Shown: positions 1 through 10,580 of the stretch, one piece after another | Numbering within the stretch: the stretch's first letter is position 1 | How the letters are laid out: each line of letters starts with the position of its first letter | DNA from: Acidobacteriota bacterium | GTDB taxonomy: Bacteria > Acidobacteriota > Holophagae > Holophagales > Holophagaceae | Direction of reading: 5' to 3' | NCBI GenBank assembly: GCA_021812805.1 | Contig: JAKAMQ010000009.1 | Span: forward strand, 1 to 35,206 | Length of the DNA: 35,206 bases | Notes under the pieces: generated by a model | Databases searched by the model: none | Told to the model about the DNA's origin: nothing | What the model saw: the letters and a program-made list of their open reading frames with translations, nothing else | Made by a program: the position numbers and the translations under genes

Positions 1-25
1 GCGTTGTGTGAAGAGGGGCTGCGGC
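1..25 (-). repeat. Variant CRISPR repeat at the leader-distal side
   Basis: The last 25 bp (plus-strand sense) of a repeat lie at the window edge. It reads GAGGGGCTGCGGC where all other copies read GAGGCGCTGCGGC, a single C to G change. Degenerate repeats are typical of the leader-distal end, so the array may finish near or just beyond the window edge. The edge hides the other 11 bp. Confidence 0.8.
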
Positions 26-1556
26 TTTCGATGTGCTGCACTGGCTGCCGGATGCGCTGGATCGTGCCCGCTGCGCGTTGTGTGAAGAGGCGCTGCGGCC
101 ATGGTGGCTCCTGTGGTGTGCGGGTGATTCCCGACAGTGCCCGCTGCGCGTTGTGTGAAGAGGCGCTGCGGCTGTGCGGGTGATTCCCGACAGGACCAGT
201 ATCGGCTGTGCCCGCTGCGCGTTGTGTGAAGAGGCGCTGCGGCGATCACCCTCCTGCTCCAGGGCGGCCATGACGTCGGTGCCCGCTGCGCGTTGTGTGA
301 AGAGGCGCTGCGGCCGCCTGGGTCAACCTGCTCATGGGATGGCCCATCGCGTGCCCGCTGCGCGTTGTGTGAAGAGGCGCTGCGGCGCGTTTGGTTAGGT
401 TCCGAAGCAGCACCAACCCATTAGTGCCCGCTGCGCGTTGTGTGAAGAGGCGCTGCGGCAACCTGATGCTGGATGCCGGGGTGGACCCCATCACCATCGT
501 GCCCGCTGCGCGTTGTGTGAAGAGGCGCTGCGGCTGGTCCCGGCCAATTCCATGCCGTCGTCGCTGTACCCGTGCCCGCTGCGCGTTGTGTGAAGAGGCG
601 CTGCGGCGTGACGACAGCCTCGCCCGTGAGATCGCCGCGCTGATGTGCCCGCTGCGCGTTGTGTGAAGAGGCGCTGCGGCAATGGCTGTTCCAGCGGCAT
701 GAGTTGCAGCAATAGATCGTGCCCGCTGCGCGTTGTGTGAAGAGGCGCTGCGGCAAGCTAATTTTCAGGCAAACATTCAGGCATCCCAAAAGTGCCCGCT
801 GCGCGTTGTGTGAAGAGGCGCTGCGGCGGGTGAACGGGGGATCCAATGGGTGGGACCGGTTCAAGGTGCCCGCTGCGCGTTGTGTGAAGAGGCGCTGCGG
901 CCACTTGGCGGGCGTCTCCAGCCAGGGCCGCACGTTGTGCCCGCTGCGCGTTGTGTGAAGAGGCGCTGCGGCGGAGTAGCCCAGCGGGATCAGGTCAAGA
1001 TAGGTGGGTGCCCGCTGCGCGTTGTGTGAAGAGGCGCTGCGGCGCGGATTCATGCTTCGCGCCAAAGACTGGACCTCCCTCACGTGCCCGCTGCGCGTTG
1101 TGTGAAGAGGCGCTGCGGCGCCAGAAGCCCGTAGCCGCCGCGCTGGACGTTCCCGGTGCCCGCTGCGCGTTGTGTGAAGAGGCGCTGCGGCGCGCCTGAC
1201 CCGCTGGAGGTGCAGTGATGCCTATCCCAGTGCCCGCTGCGCGTTGTGTGAAGAGGCGCTGCGGCGACGCCAGAGGGAGGGACCGAAACCCAACCTTGGC
1301 GGGTGCCCGCTGCGCGTTGTGTGAAGAGGCGCTGCGGCGGCCTCAAGGTGCTTACAGATGGCCTGGAACAATTACTGTGCCCGCTGCGCGTTGTGTGAAG
1401 AGGCGCTGCGGCGGACGAGCAGGCCGAAGCGTGGTATGTGAACTATCAGTGCCCGCTGCGCGTTGTGTGAAGAGGCGCTGCGGCCAAGCGGAAGCCAGCA
1501 GCGGCGGGGGTGGTCTGATGGTGCCCGCTGCGCGTTGTGTGAAGAGGCGCTGCGGC
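1..1556 (-). CRISPR. Type V-B CRISPR array, 22 repeats (first cut by the edge) and 21 spacers
   Basis: A 36-bp repeat recurs at plus-strand starts 64, 137, 208, 279, 351, 424, 499, 572, 645, 719, 792, 866, 937, 1008, 1084, 1156, 1230, 1303, 1377, 1449 and 1521, plus a 25-bp remnant at 1-25. Spacers are 35 to 40 bp. Full copies look identical. Read on the minus strand the repeat begins GCCGCAGCGCC and ends GCAGCGGGCAC; the GGCAC end adjoining the spacer is the same as in known Cas12b repeats. This, the co-orientation with cas genes and the position of the tracrRNA set transcription as right to left, so the newest spacer should be 1485-1520 and the oldest 26-63. The repeat ends are partly self-complementary, with one bulge and one mismatch. 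Confidence 0.98.
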
Positions 1557-1704
1557 GGCGTCCTTGCAAAGCCTTTATGAGGCGCCACTCCGGGGCCTGC
1601 CGTGCGAGCAGCGATCCTCCCGGGATCGTCGCAGGCCTGGAACGGCTGGAACCTCTACGGCAAAATGCGGCGAAAAGGGAAGCTACCCAATGAATTAGGC
1701 TGCC
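1557..1704 (-). promoter_or_regulatory. Leader region of the CRISPR array
   Basis: This stretch separates the tracrRNA-side hairpin from the first repeat and has no convincing coding frame. By position it is the leader, where array transcription and spacer integration should be specified. On the minus strand it holds AT-richer patches (TAATTCATT near 1697-1689, CATTTTG near 1667-1661, CATAAAGG near 1579-1572). A weak inverted repeat, GATCC/GGATC, lies at 1613-1627. I could not define a convincing -35/-10 promoter. Confidence 0.6.
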
Positions 1705-1745
1705 GCGAGCACCTCCCAGGTTTCTGGACATCCGGAGGCGCTCGC
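1705..1745 (-). terminator. 12-bp hairpin just 3' of the tracrRNA anti-repeat
   Basis: On the minus strand GCGAGCGCCTCC (1745-1734) pairs with GGAGGTGCTCGC (1716-1705) over all 12 positions, one being a G-U wobble, with a 17-nt loop. It starts six bases after the anti-repeat. The tract after it is CAGCCTAATTC, not a clear run of T, so it is either an atypical terminator, a 3' end stabiliser for the tracrRNA, or a structured part of the leader. Confidence 0.5.
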
Positions 1746-1751
1746 GAACAT

Positions 1752-1868
1752 GCCGCAGCGCATTCTCAAAGACACAAGCGCAACGCCTGGGGGTGCCGGT
1801 CCTCTGGCCTTGGGGGGGGAACCGGCTGGGGCACGTGGCCAGGGTTGAGGAGACTCTGTGCCTCTTCT
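1752..1868 (-). ncRNA. tracrRNA of the type V-B system (predicted from sequence)
   Basis: The RNA should pair with the crRNA repeat to form the Cas12b guide. On the minus strand an anti-repeat runs from 1787 to 1752. It contains GCGTTGCGC, then TTGTGT, and ends with GCGCTGCGGC, which is exactly complementary to the first ten bases of the repeat. Upstream, GTGCCC (1834-1829) complements the repeat end GGGCAC. Between the two, GCCGGT (1826-1821) and ACCGGC (1800-1795) form a hairpin. CAACCCTGG (1847-1839) pairs with CCAGGCGTTG (1790-1781) with one bulge. This order (5' arm, GUGCC, hairpin, closing stem, anti-repeat) is that of the Alicyclobacillus Cas12b tracrRNA as I recall it. The 5' end is uncertain: a stretch like AAGAGGCACAG near 1865 resembles the known 5' region, so the RNA probably starts at the cas2 stop codon. 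No promoter is obvious; it may be processed from the cas transcript. Confidence 0.85.
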
Positions 1869-1869
1869 C

Positions 1870-2175
1870 TCAAAAAATCAAGAGATCCAGGTTACGCGGT
1901 TCCCACGGGCGCCCAAGCCATGACACAGCGAGCGCCATGGGTTCATCGTCGTCTTCGGCAACGGGCCCCAGATCAAGGAACAGGATCTGATCCTCGGTCT
2001 TGTGGACAACCTTGTGGAGCCGCTCTTTCAGGATCACCAGATCCTTCCTAGAGAACTGACCGTGGTACACGCTGTACTGGACGCGGTCGCAGGCATCCGC
2101 AACGGCTTTCTGGACTTTCTTCACGCGGCGCTCATCGGCAATATCGTAGGCGATCAGCAGGTGCCGGCGACTCAT
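1870..2175 (-). CDS. cas2: CRISPR-associated endoribonuclease/integration subunit Cas2
   Basis: Cas2 is the structural subunit of the Cas1-Cas2 spacer integrase. The protein is 101 residues, a normal length. It opens with the beta strand LLIAYDIAD, in which Asp11 is the usual conserved acidic residue, followed by RRVKKVQKAV and the YSVYHGQFS strand expected of the ferredoxin-like fold. The ATG at 2175 overlaps the cas4-cas1 stop codon in an ATGA arrangement, which implies translational coupling and fixes the start. The frame stays open further upstream, to 2589, but that part lies inside cas1 and is not Cas2-like. The stop codon at 1870 abuts the predicted tracrRNA. Confidence 0.95.
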   Translation of the reverse strand: MSRRHLLIAYDIADERRVKKVQKAVADACDRVQYSVYHGQFSRKDLVILKERLHKVVHKTEDQILFLDLGPVAEDDDEPMALAVSWLGRPWEPRNLDLLIF

Positions 2176-3878
2176 CGGGTCACCAGCGGGTTCCAGGAAG
2201 CGATCCCTCCCTCCAGCCATTGGGTCAGCAGGCGGGCTTCCAGTTCCAGCACCCGGCGGTAGCTGATCCGATACCCGAAGGCTGGATGGGTAATGAGTTC
2301 GCTCATACGCTGCTCGTACGCCTCGATGAGGCGCGGGCGCGCCGCATCCGTGAGGGCCGCGCCTCCCGGTGTGACGAGGACGTCTCCCGGTTCGAGCATG
2401 CCGGTATTGAGGGCGCGCAGGACGGCGCTGTCCGCGATCAGAGGCCGGAAGGGCTCCATGAGATCGAGGGCCAGGGCCGGACGACCTGGCTTCAAGGCGT
2501 GGTAGGCGCCGAACATGGGATCCAGGCCAACCTGGCTCAGAACGACGGCGGCATCTCGGGCCAGGAGGGCGTAGGCGAAGCTCAGACATGCATTCACCGC
2601 ATCCCTCGGGGGACGGCGGCTGCGGCCCTTCATGAGCGGCTGCCAGGCGGGCTCGAGCATGCCGGGGAACGCCTCGAAATAGTGCCGGGCTGCGCTGCCC
2701 TCCAAACCCAACAGGGTGTCCAGGGAGGCTGCGTCCTGTGTGGCCTTCGCCAGATCCGCCAGGGCTTCCTGGACGGGTTTCCCGGGATGGTTCCGCCGGA
2801 GAAGAACGCGCTGGTTCCGAATCTTGGCTTCCACCAGGTCCCGGGCAATGGCCAGGCGAAGGCTGGGCAGGGAAAACTTCACGAACTGGAGGCGCCGCAG
2901 CTCCACATTCTGGGTGGCCAACGGCATGGTGAGGCCCAGAAGGCGCCCGCCGCGGCTCAGGTGGGCCACGCTGCGCTGGTTGTCCATCAAGAAGTGCAGG
3001 GCCTGGGAGGTGATCTGGATGCCTTGGCCGAAGGCTGCAACCTGAATCACATCCTTGATGGGCACTTTCTCGATTACCTGCCCCTTCTCCTTCACCACGA
3101 TGGCATCACCATCCTTGGCCAGCAGAAGCCCTGGGGTGCTGAGATACAGCACCCCGCCATCGGGCCGTGCGGGGAGAATGCGGCGCGGCTCTCCCACGCG
3201 GTGCTTCAGCAGGTTGGTCTCATCGGGCAGACACACCGGAGCCAGGGAGCAGCCGAGGCATTTTGGGCTGTCCATCAAGGGATCCGGGAGCGGGGCATCC
3301 TGTAGGGTTCGGGCGCGAGACACAGCCTCCCGGAAAGCGGCTTCCAGAGATGGCGTGCGGGGAACCCTGGCATGGGTACGGCTCTCCCGGTAGTAAAGCT
3401 CCCCATGGGCAGTCGGATACCCATTGGCTTCCAGGAGGAGGATCTGTCCCATGACCTGCACCTGGTCCCCATCCCATGCACCCGGCGGAAGGTCGTGACC
3501 GCGCCACCGCTGGGGGCGGCCGGGGTCTGGCGCACGGCCGTGTTTGGCTTCGACAGGCACCAGCTTGCCATCCTCCGCGTGAACGGCATCCAGCCGTCCC
3601 ACGAGTCCCAGTGATTCGCTCACCAGATGCAGCTGTTCCGGCAGGGCCCAGGGCGGCGCAGCTCCTTCCGCCTGCACCAGCCGGTCCTTCCCCTTCCGGC
3701 GGATCTGGGCCCGGGCGTGCTGACCCGTGCCTTCGAGGGTGTCACCGCTGTGGACCATGATCCCCTGGACGGCCATGAGGTGGTACAACCGCTCGCAATA
3801 GACCAGCTCGGTCAGCATGCGCAAGGGGATGAGCGGATCAGGTTCCACCGTCAGAAGCCGTGGAATTCGGCAGACCAA
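2172..3878 (-). CDS. cas4-cas1: Cas4-Cas1 fusion, spacer-acquisition nuclease/integrase
   Basis: One 568-residue chain joins Cas4 (about 10-220) and Cas1 (about 230-568); this fusion is characteristic of V-B and a few type I systems. The Cas4 half has the iron-sulfur cysteines Cys28 and Cys207, Cys210, Cys216, plus GRLDAV (Asp97) and VEAKHG (Glu110, Lys112) of the RecB-type nuclease core and QVMGQILLLE. It trims prespacers and selects the PAM. The Cas1 half has GLEGSAARHYF (Glu393), GAYH (His460) and LDLMEPFRP (Asp472, Glu475), the metal ligands of the integrase. The 3878 start is a TTG that overlaps the end of cas12b by 28 bp. A GTG at 3848, three bases after the cas12b stop, is an equally plausible start and loses only ten residues. 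The gene is coupled to cas2 by an ATGA overlap. Confidence 0.95.
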   Translation of the reverse strand: MVCRIPRLLTVEPDPLIPLRMLTELVYCERLYHLMAVQGIMVHSGDTLEGTGQHARAQIRRKGKDRLVQAEGAAPPWALPEQLHLVSESLGLVGRLDAVHAEDGKLVPVEAKHGRAPDPGRPQRWRGHDLPPGAWDGDQVQVMGQILLLEANGYPTAHGELYYRESRTHARVPRTPSLEAAFREAVSRARTLQDAPLPDPLMDSPKCLGCSLAPVCLPDETNLLKHRVGEPRRILPARPDGGVLYLSTPGLLLAKDGDAIVVKEKGQVIEKVPIKDVIQVAAFGQGIQITSQALHFLMDNQRSVAHLSRGGRLLGLTMPLATQNVELRRLQFVKFSLPSLRLAIARDLVEAKIRNQRVLLRRNHPGKPVQEALADLAKATQDAASLDTLLGLEGSAARHYFEAFPGMLEPAWQPLMKGRSRRPPRDAVNACLSFAYALLARDAAVVLSQVGLDPMFGAYHALKPGRPALALDLMEPFRPLIADSAVLRALNTGMLEPGDVLVTPGGAALTDAARPRLIEAYEQRMSELITHPAFGYRISYRRVLELEARLLTQWLEGGIASWNPLVTR

Positions 3879-6800
3879 GGCTCCTCATCCGCAGGGCGGC
3901 CCGCCGCTGCGGCCATGGCGTTCTGGATGCGGGAGCGGACCACGCCCCAGAACGTCTTGCCGTCGTACCAGCGGTCCCGGCGAAGCACCAGCCCGCTCGG
4001 ATCCCGGAAGAAATTCACGGGCCGCCCGTGGGCTTCATGGACCCCCTCGGCTTCCTGGGCGTCCTCAAGCTCGGCTTCGTCCATCAACTCTCCTTCGTCC
4101 AATCCAGCCTCGGATTCCGGCCCAGATTTGTCGCGTTTGGTCTTCTTGATGCCCGTAGCCTTCCGCCAATCCTTCTCTGCCAGGGGTTCGAACCGGAACG
4201 CCCCTGATTCTCCCTCGCAGGGGATCAGGCGGCCTCCAACGTGGCCATAGGTCGCCCGCAGGGCCCCTTGGATCCGCGCTCCCTCACTGAGGGTGATCCA
4301 CCCGCCATCAGCCTCCTGACGGGCAGCCACCTTGAAGGCCTCGCCATGCCGACGGAAATACCGGCGGGCCAGACTTCCGGCCGCGTTGAGATCGGCCGCG
4401 AGCGGCTGCGTGTCGAGAACCAGGGACCGGCCTGGGCCCAAAGTGGCAAAACCCACGCCCCCGGTCCAGTGGATCCATTCTCCGGCTTTCAGTGTGTCCT
4501 TCTTCAAGTGGCGGGCCTCCAGCTCCTTCTGCAACCACTCGGTTCCGAGATCCGCTTCCTCGATCTGCCGAACCCGGACGCCGGGCGCCCCGGTGGCCGC
4601 ATGGAACCGGGACGAGTAGTCCGCGCCAGTTGTTTCCACGGCGATGCCGAACAACTGGGCCATCTCCTTCACCTTGTCCAGGAGGCTCCGGTGGTTCCAG
4701 ACCATGAGCTGGCTGTTCTCATGGCGGGGCCGATCCTTGAGGGTGCGGTAGCGGTTGAGATCCTCCAGCAGGAGGACGTGGCAGGGGTCATGGATCTGGC
4801 TCCAGGTGCCCACAGCCTGATCGAAGGCAAGGCCCCGCGCGGCATTCACCAGGAGGTTGGCCCCTTCCTTGAGGCGGTCCTCCCGCAAGGCGTTGATGTG
4901 TACCAGCAGATCGGCGGCGAAGGTGCCCTCGCGCTCACGCTCGGCACGCTTGATCTGGCCTGAGCGGGCTCGATTCTGCCAACGCCGGAGCAGGGTGCGG
5001 ACATCCTCCAGGTGTTCGATCCCTCGGATGCTCTTGCCGAATACATCCTGGCGCCGGGGATCCCGGCGACGACTGCGCCCCCGCCAAACCCCCAGCAGGG
5101 CTTCCAGGGCCCAATCCCAATCGCGGCGGCGGGCGCCCAGCGCCTCCGGCGAGTCCATCGGGCGCACAGGAGCCAATCCAAAGGCCTCCCGCAGCACAGG
5201 TTCCCAGCGTGCCCGATCCTTCAGGTCCACGGGGAGATGGCCATGGGGCGGATCATCGGCCCGCAACAGGTCGGCCAAGGCCGCATCAAGGCGGGCACGG
5301 GCGGGGAGGTTGGCCTCTTCCTCTTGGAGGGCTTCCGCAAAAGCCTCAGGATCGAAGGGCCGCAAGGCTGCGCATCGGGCCAGGGCTCTGCGTCGGCTCA
5401 GGGCCCGCTTGAAGAGCCATAGGGGTTCAAGGATGGTTTTCTGCCGCTGATGCCGGGCGGTCCAGACCTCGGGGGCATCAGCACCCTGCTCCCCGGGCAG
5501 GGCGAGCAGGCGCTTGCTTCCGGGCACCTCCACCGCCCACCAGCGGCCAGCCCCTGTGGGTACGGGATGGGCGAGGCGGCCCGGCGCTGGTTCCTGATCC
5601 GTCAACTCGAAGGCCACCACAGCGCCGAGGGTTCGCACGCCGAGATCCACGCACAGCACCCGTTGGGCGGTTCGCAGGCCCACCTCATGCGATGTGGCCG
5701 GTCCGGCTTCCAAGCCGGAATTCAAGTGGTGCGCCCATTTGGGGCCGTCCTTGGACCAGGCCCCCGGCTCTTCGCGTAGGCATCCCGGTACATCCACGGG
5801 ATCCAGATCAAGGGTCAGTTTCAGAAAAGCGGAGCCCAGACGCCCGCTTTCTAAATCAGCGGGATCCGCAGGAAACCGCTCTCGATCGAACTGGATGAAG
5901 GCACTACCCACAGCGCCCTCCCAACGCTCCCAGGCCTCTCGGGCGGACGCCCGGTGCAGGGCCGGGGCCTGGATGAACGACAGCCTGGGCTTCCCCTTCT
6001 CGACTTCCCGGAGGGCTCCGGGAGCCACGGCCAGTTGGGCGCTGGGTGCCAGCTGGAACGTGGCCTCGATCTCCCGGAGGCCCGCCTCCTCCCGGCTCAG
6101 CAGCGGCAGCGCCACGAAGAGGATCCCCTCCCCGGATTGCTCCAATACGAACTTCTTGAGGTTGCTGCTAGCGGATTCGTATTCAAGCCAGTTGGGATGC
6201 CGCGTGGGATGAATGAGAGTGAGGGTCGCCCGGGGCTTGGTTCGGGCCAAGCGGCGACGTCCTTCGGTCGCCAGTGCCCAGAGCTGGACGAAGGCCACCC
6301 CGGCCTCGCTGCGCCAAAGGGCCTGGCCCTCAGAATGATCCACCAGCCAGCCGACGAAGACAGGATCCGGAAAGGCACGGGGATCCTTCTTCTGGAGGGT
6401 GGCAGCCGCTTCCCGAAGCGCCTTGGGATCGTCAGGGATGGGGCGCCATACCTCGGCCAGGCGGTCGAAGTGCCGCACGGCCCGGCGGCCCAGGGCGTAG
6501 GTCTCCTCCGAGGCCAGGGCTCCGGCCCGTGTCAAATCCACCTGCCGCCAGGCCTCGAAGGCGTGGAGATGGACCGTCAGATCTGGCTTTTGATTCAACC
6601 GCGCCTCGAGGCCCTCCACTCGCTGACGCCGCTCCTCGTGCTGGCCGGCGCAGCGCAGATTCCAGCTTTCCCAGGAAAGCAGCCGGCTGATGGCCAGCTT
6701 GAAGGCAAGGCGGTCCCACTTGCTCAAATAGCCACGTTCGCCTTTCCCCGGGGCCTGGATTCGCTGTTTCAACGGGGGGTGGTTCAAGAAGGGAAGAAGG

Positions 6801-7504
6801 CCCGCCGCCCGGAGTTCCTGCAACAGGGCCGATTCGCCCCCCGGCGCGATTTTGGCCGCATTGTCGGAAAGGGATTTGAGAAATGATTCAACCCAGCCTG
6901 ACAGCTGCATGGGGCCTTTCTTGAGGGCAGTCCTCCACCCGGCCTGCCGTCCAGTGGGGTTCGCATTCGCAGCCTCTGCGACCGCCCAGACTTGGGCTGA
7001 GGCCTCCCAGGCCGGATCTCCAGCCTCCTTCAGAGACACCCAAGCTGGGGCTTCAGCCTTGGCGTATGCGCCTGTGCCTCCTTCACTGGAAGGGTCCACC
7101 AGAGGGCCCATTAGGCGATTGGCCGCTTGAGCATCCCCGTCCCCTCCCTCCACGCTGGGCACCAGGAGCGCATAGAGGGACTGAAGCGTGGGGACCAGGG
7201 CCTGGGCCTCTTCTTTCGTCTTCTTGAACTGATGTTTCACCCGTTCGGCGAGATGTCGCTGAACCATGGCCTCGGGAAGCTGGAATAGGCCATCCGCATC
7301 GCGGCTGTCCTCCCCTGCGGGATGGCCCAGGGCTCGCGCCAGGGCGGCATCGCCCGTGGCGATGGCACGGCCTCGGAGCAGGAGCAGCTCCTGCATGTAG
7401 GAGGCGGCCTCTTCCATCACCACGCGATGCGTGGTGCCAAGGGCCCGCCAGGCCACAGCGTAATCGGGCGGGACCAGTTTCAGTTCAATGGAACGAACGG
7501 GCAT
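3851..7504 (-). CDS. cas12b: Cas12b (C2c1), RNA-guided DNA endonuclease, subtype V-B effector
   Basis: The single effector uses crRNA plus tracrRNA to bind and cut double-stranded DNA with one RuvC site; known relatives read a T-rich 5' PAM. The protein is 1217 residues, somewhat longer than the 1129 of Alicyclobacillus Cas12b. The N-terminus MPVRSIELKL matches MAVKSIKVKL of that enzyme. SRLLSWESWN (about 274-283) matches a conserved recognition-lobe motif. RuvC-I is CVDLGVRTLG (Asp620), RuvC-II is LLLEDLNRYR (Glu914) and RuvC-III is AADLNAAG (Asp1038), so the site looks intact. An Arg-rich bridge-helix-like segment follows RuvC-I, and TGAPGVRVRQ keeps the Nuc-domain arginine. The C-terminus carries FRDPSGLVLRRDRWY, also conserved. 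An acidic stretch sits near 1128-1157. The ATG at 7504 is chosen over an upstream in-frame codon (7543) because AGAGGGG lies 7 bases before it and the homologous N-terminus starts there. Confidence 0.97.
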   Translation of the reverse strand: MPVRSIELKLVPPDYAVAWRALGTTHRVVMEEAASYMQELLLLRGRAIATGDAALARALGHPAGEDSRDADGLFQLPEAMVQRHLAERVKHQFKKTKEEAQALVPTLQSLYALLVPSVEGGDGDAQAANRLMGPLVDPSSEGGTGAYAKAEAPAWVSLKEAGDPAWEASAQVWAVAEAANANPTGRQAGWRTALKKGPMQLSGWVESFLKSLSDNAAKIAPGGESALLQELRAAGLLPFLNHPPLKQRIQAPGKGERGYLSKWDRLAFKLAISRLLSWESWNLRCAGQHEERRQRVEGLEARLNQKPDLTVHLHAFEAWRQVDLTRAGALASEETYALGRRAVRHFDRLAEVWRPIPDDPKALREAAATLQKKDPRAFPDPVFVGWLVDHSEGQALWRSEAGVAFVQLWALATEGRRRLARTKPRATLTLIHPTRHPNWLEYESASSNLKKFVLEQSGEGILFVALPLLSREEAGLREIEATFQLAPSAQLAVAPGALREVEKGKPRLSFIQAPALHRASAREAWERWEGAVGSAFIQFDRERFPADPADLESGRLGSAFLKLTLDLDPVDVPGCLREEPGAWSKDGPKWAHHLNSGLEAGPATSHEVGLRTAQRVLCVDLGVRTLGAVVAFELTDQEPAPGRLAHPVPTGAGRWWAVEVPGSKRLLALPGEQGADAPEVWTARHQRQKTILEPLWLFKRALSRRRALARCAALRPFDPEAFAEALQEEEANLPARARLDAALADLLRADDPPHGHLPVDLKDRARWEPVLREAFGLAPVRPMDSPEALGARRRDWDWALEALLGVWRGRSRRRDPRRQDVFGKSIRGIEHLEDVRTLLRRWQNRARSGQIKRAEREREGTFAADLLVHINALREDRLKEGANLLVNAARGLAFDQAVGTWSQIHDPCHVLLLEDLNRYRTLKDRPRHENSQLMVWNHRSLLDKVKEMAQLFGIAVETTGADYSSRFHAATGAPGVRVRQIEEADLGTEWLQKELEARHLKKDTLKAGEWIHWTGGVGFATLGPGRSLVLDTQPLAADLNAAGSLARRYFRRHGEAFKVAARQEADGGWITLSEGARIQGALRATYGHVGGRLIPCEGESGAFRFEPLAEKDWRKATGIKKTKRDKSGPESEAGLDEGELMDEAELEDAQEAEGVHEAHGRPVNFFRDPSGLVLRRDRWYDGKTFWGVVRSRIQNAMAAAAGRPADEEPWSAEFHGF

Positions 7505-7573
7505 GGTGAACCCCTCTGGCGGAATTTTCCAGAAGCCTACCACCCCGAATCGGACAAAAAATGACCAATTCGT
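7505..7573 (-). other. Short gap between uvrA and cas12b
   Basis: Only 69 bp separate the uvrA stop from the cas12b start. On the minus strand it contains TTGGTC, a run of six T and the ribosome binding site AGAGGGG. No -10 box sits at a normal distance from TTGGTC and no hairpin precedes the T run, so neither a promoter nor a terminator is convincing. The cas operon could be read through from uvrA or start within the uvrA coding region. Confidence 0.5.
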
Positions 7574-10405
<2,832 letters not shown>

Positions 10406-10580
10406 CCTTCGGTTCTCTCCATCTATCGTGCGCGACAGCTAGTCGCGCACTCCCGCTCGCTCGCTCCGCTCGCTTGCGGAGATGGAGCCTCGGTTGTGCT
10501 CGCGGGCACCCTTGATATGGATCTGTTCCATGGGAGCCCCAGCTTACGCCCTTTTTTCGCCTCCCAGAAAAGCGTCTAGA

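Noticed and set aside
174-1083. Several open frames across the CRISPR array
   Set aside because: They translate the repeat over and over (AARCVKRRCG-type units) and are an effect of the array, not genes.
1557-1751. Possible small gene between tracrRNA and array
   Set aside because: No frame has a good ribosome binding site or protein-like composition; the space is explained as leader and hairpin.
2176-2589. Upstream extension of the cas2 frame
   Set aside because: It lies wholly within cas1, has no Cas2 features, and the ATGA overlap gives a better start.
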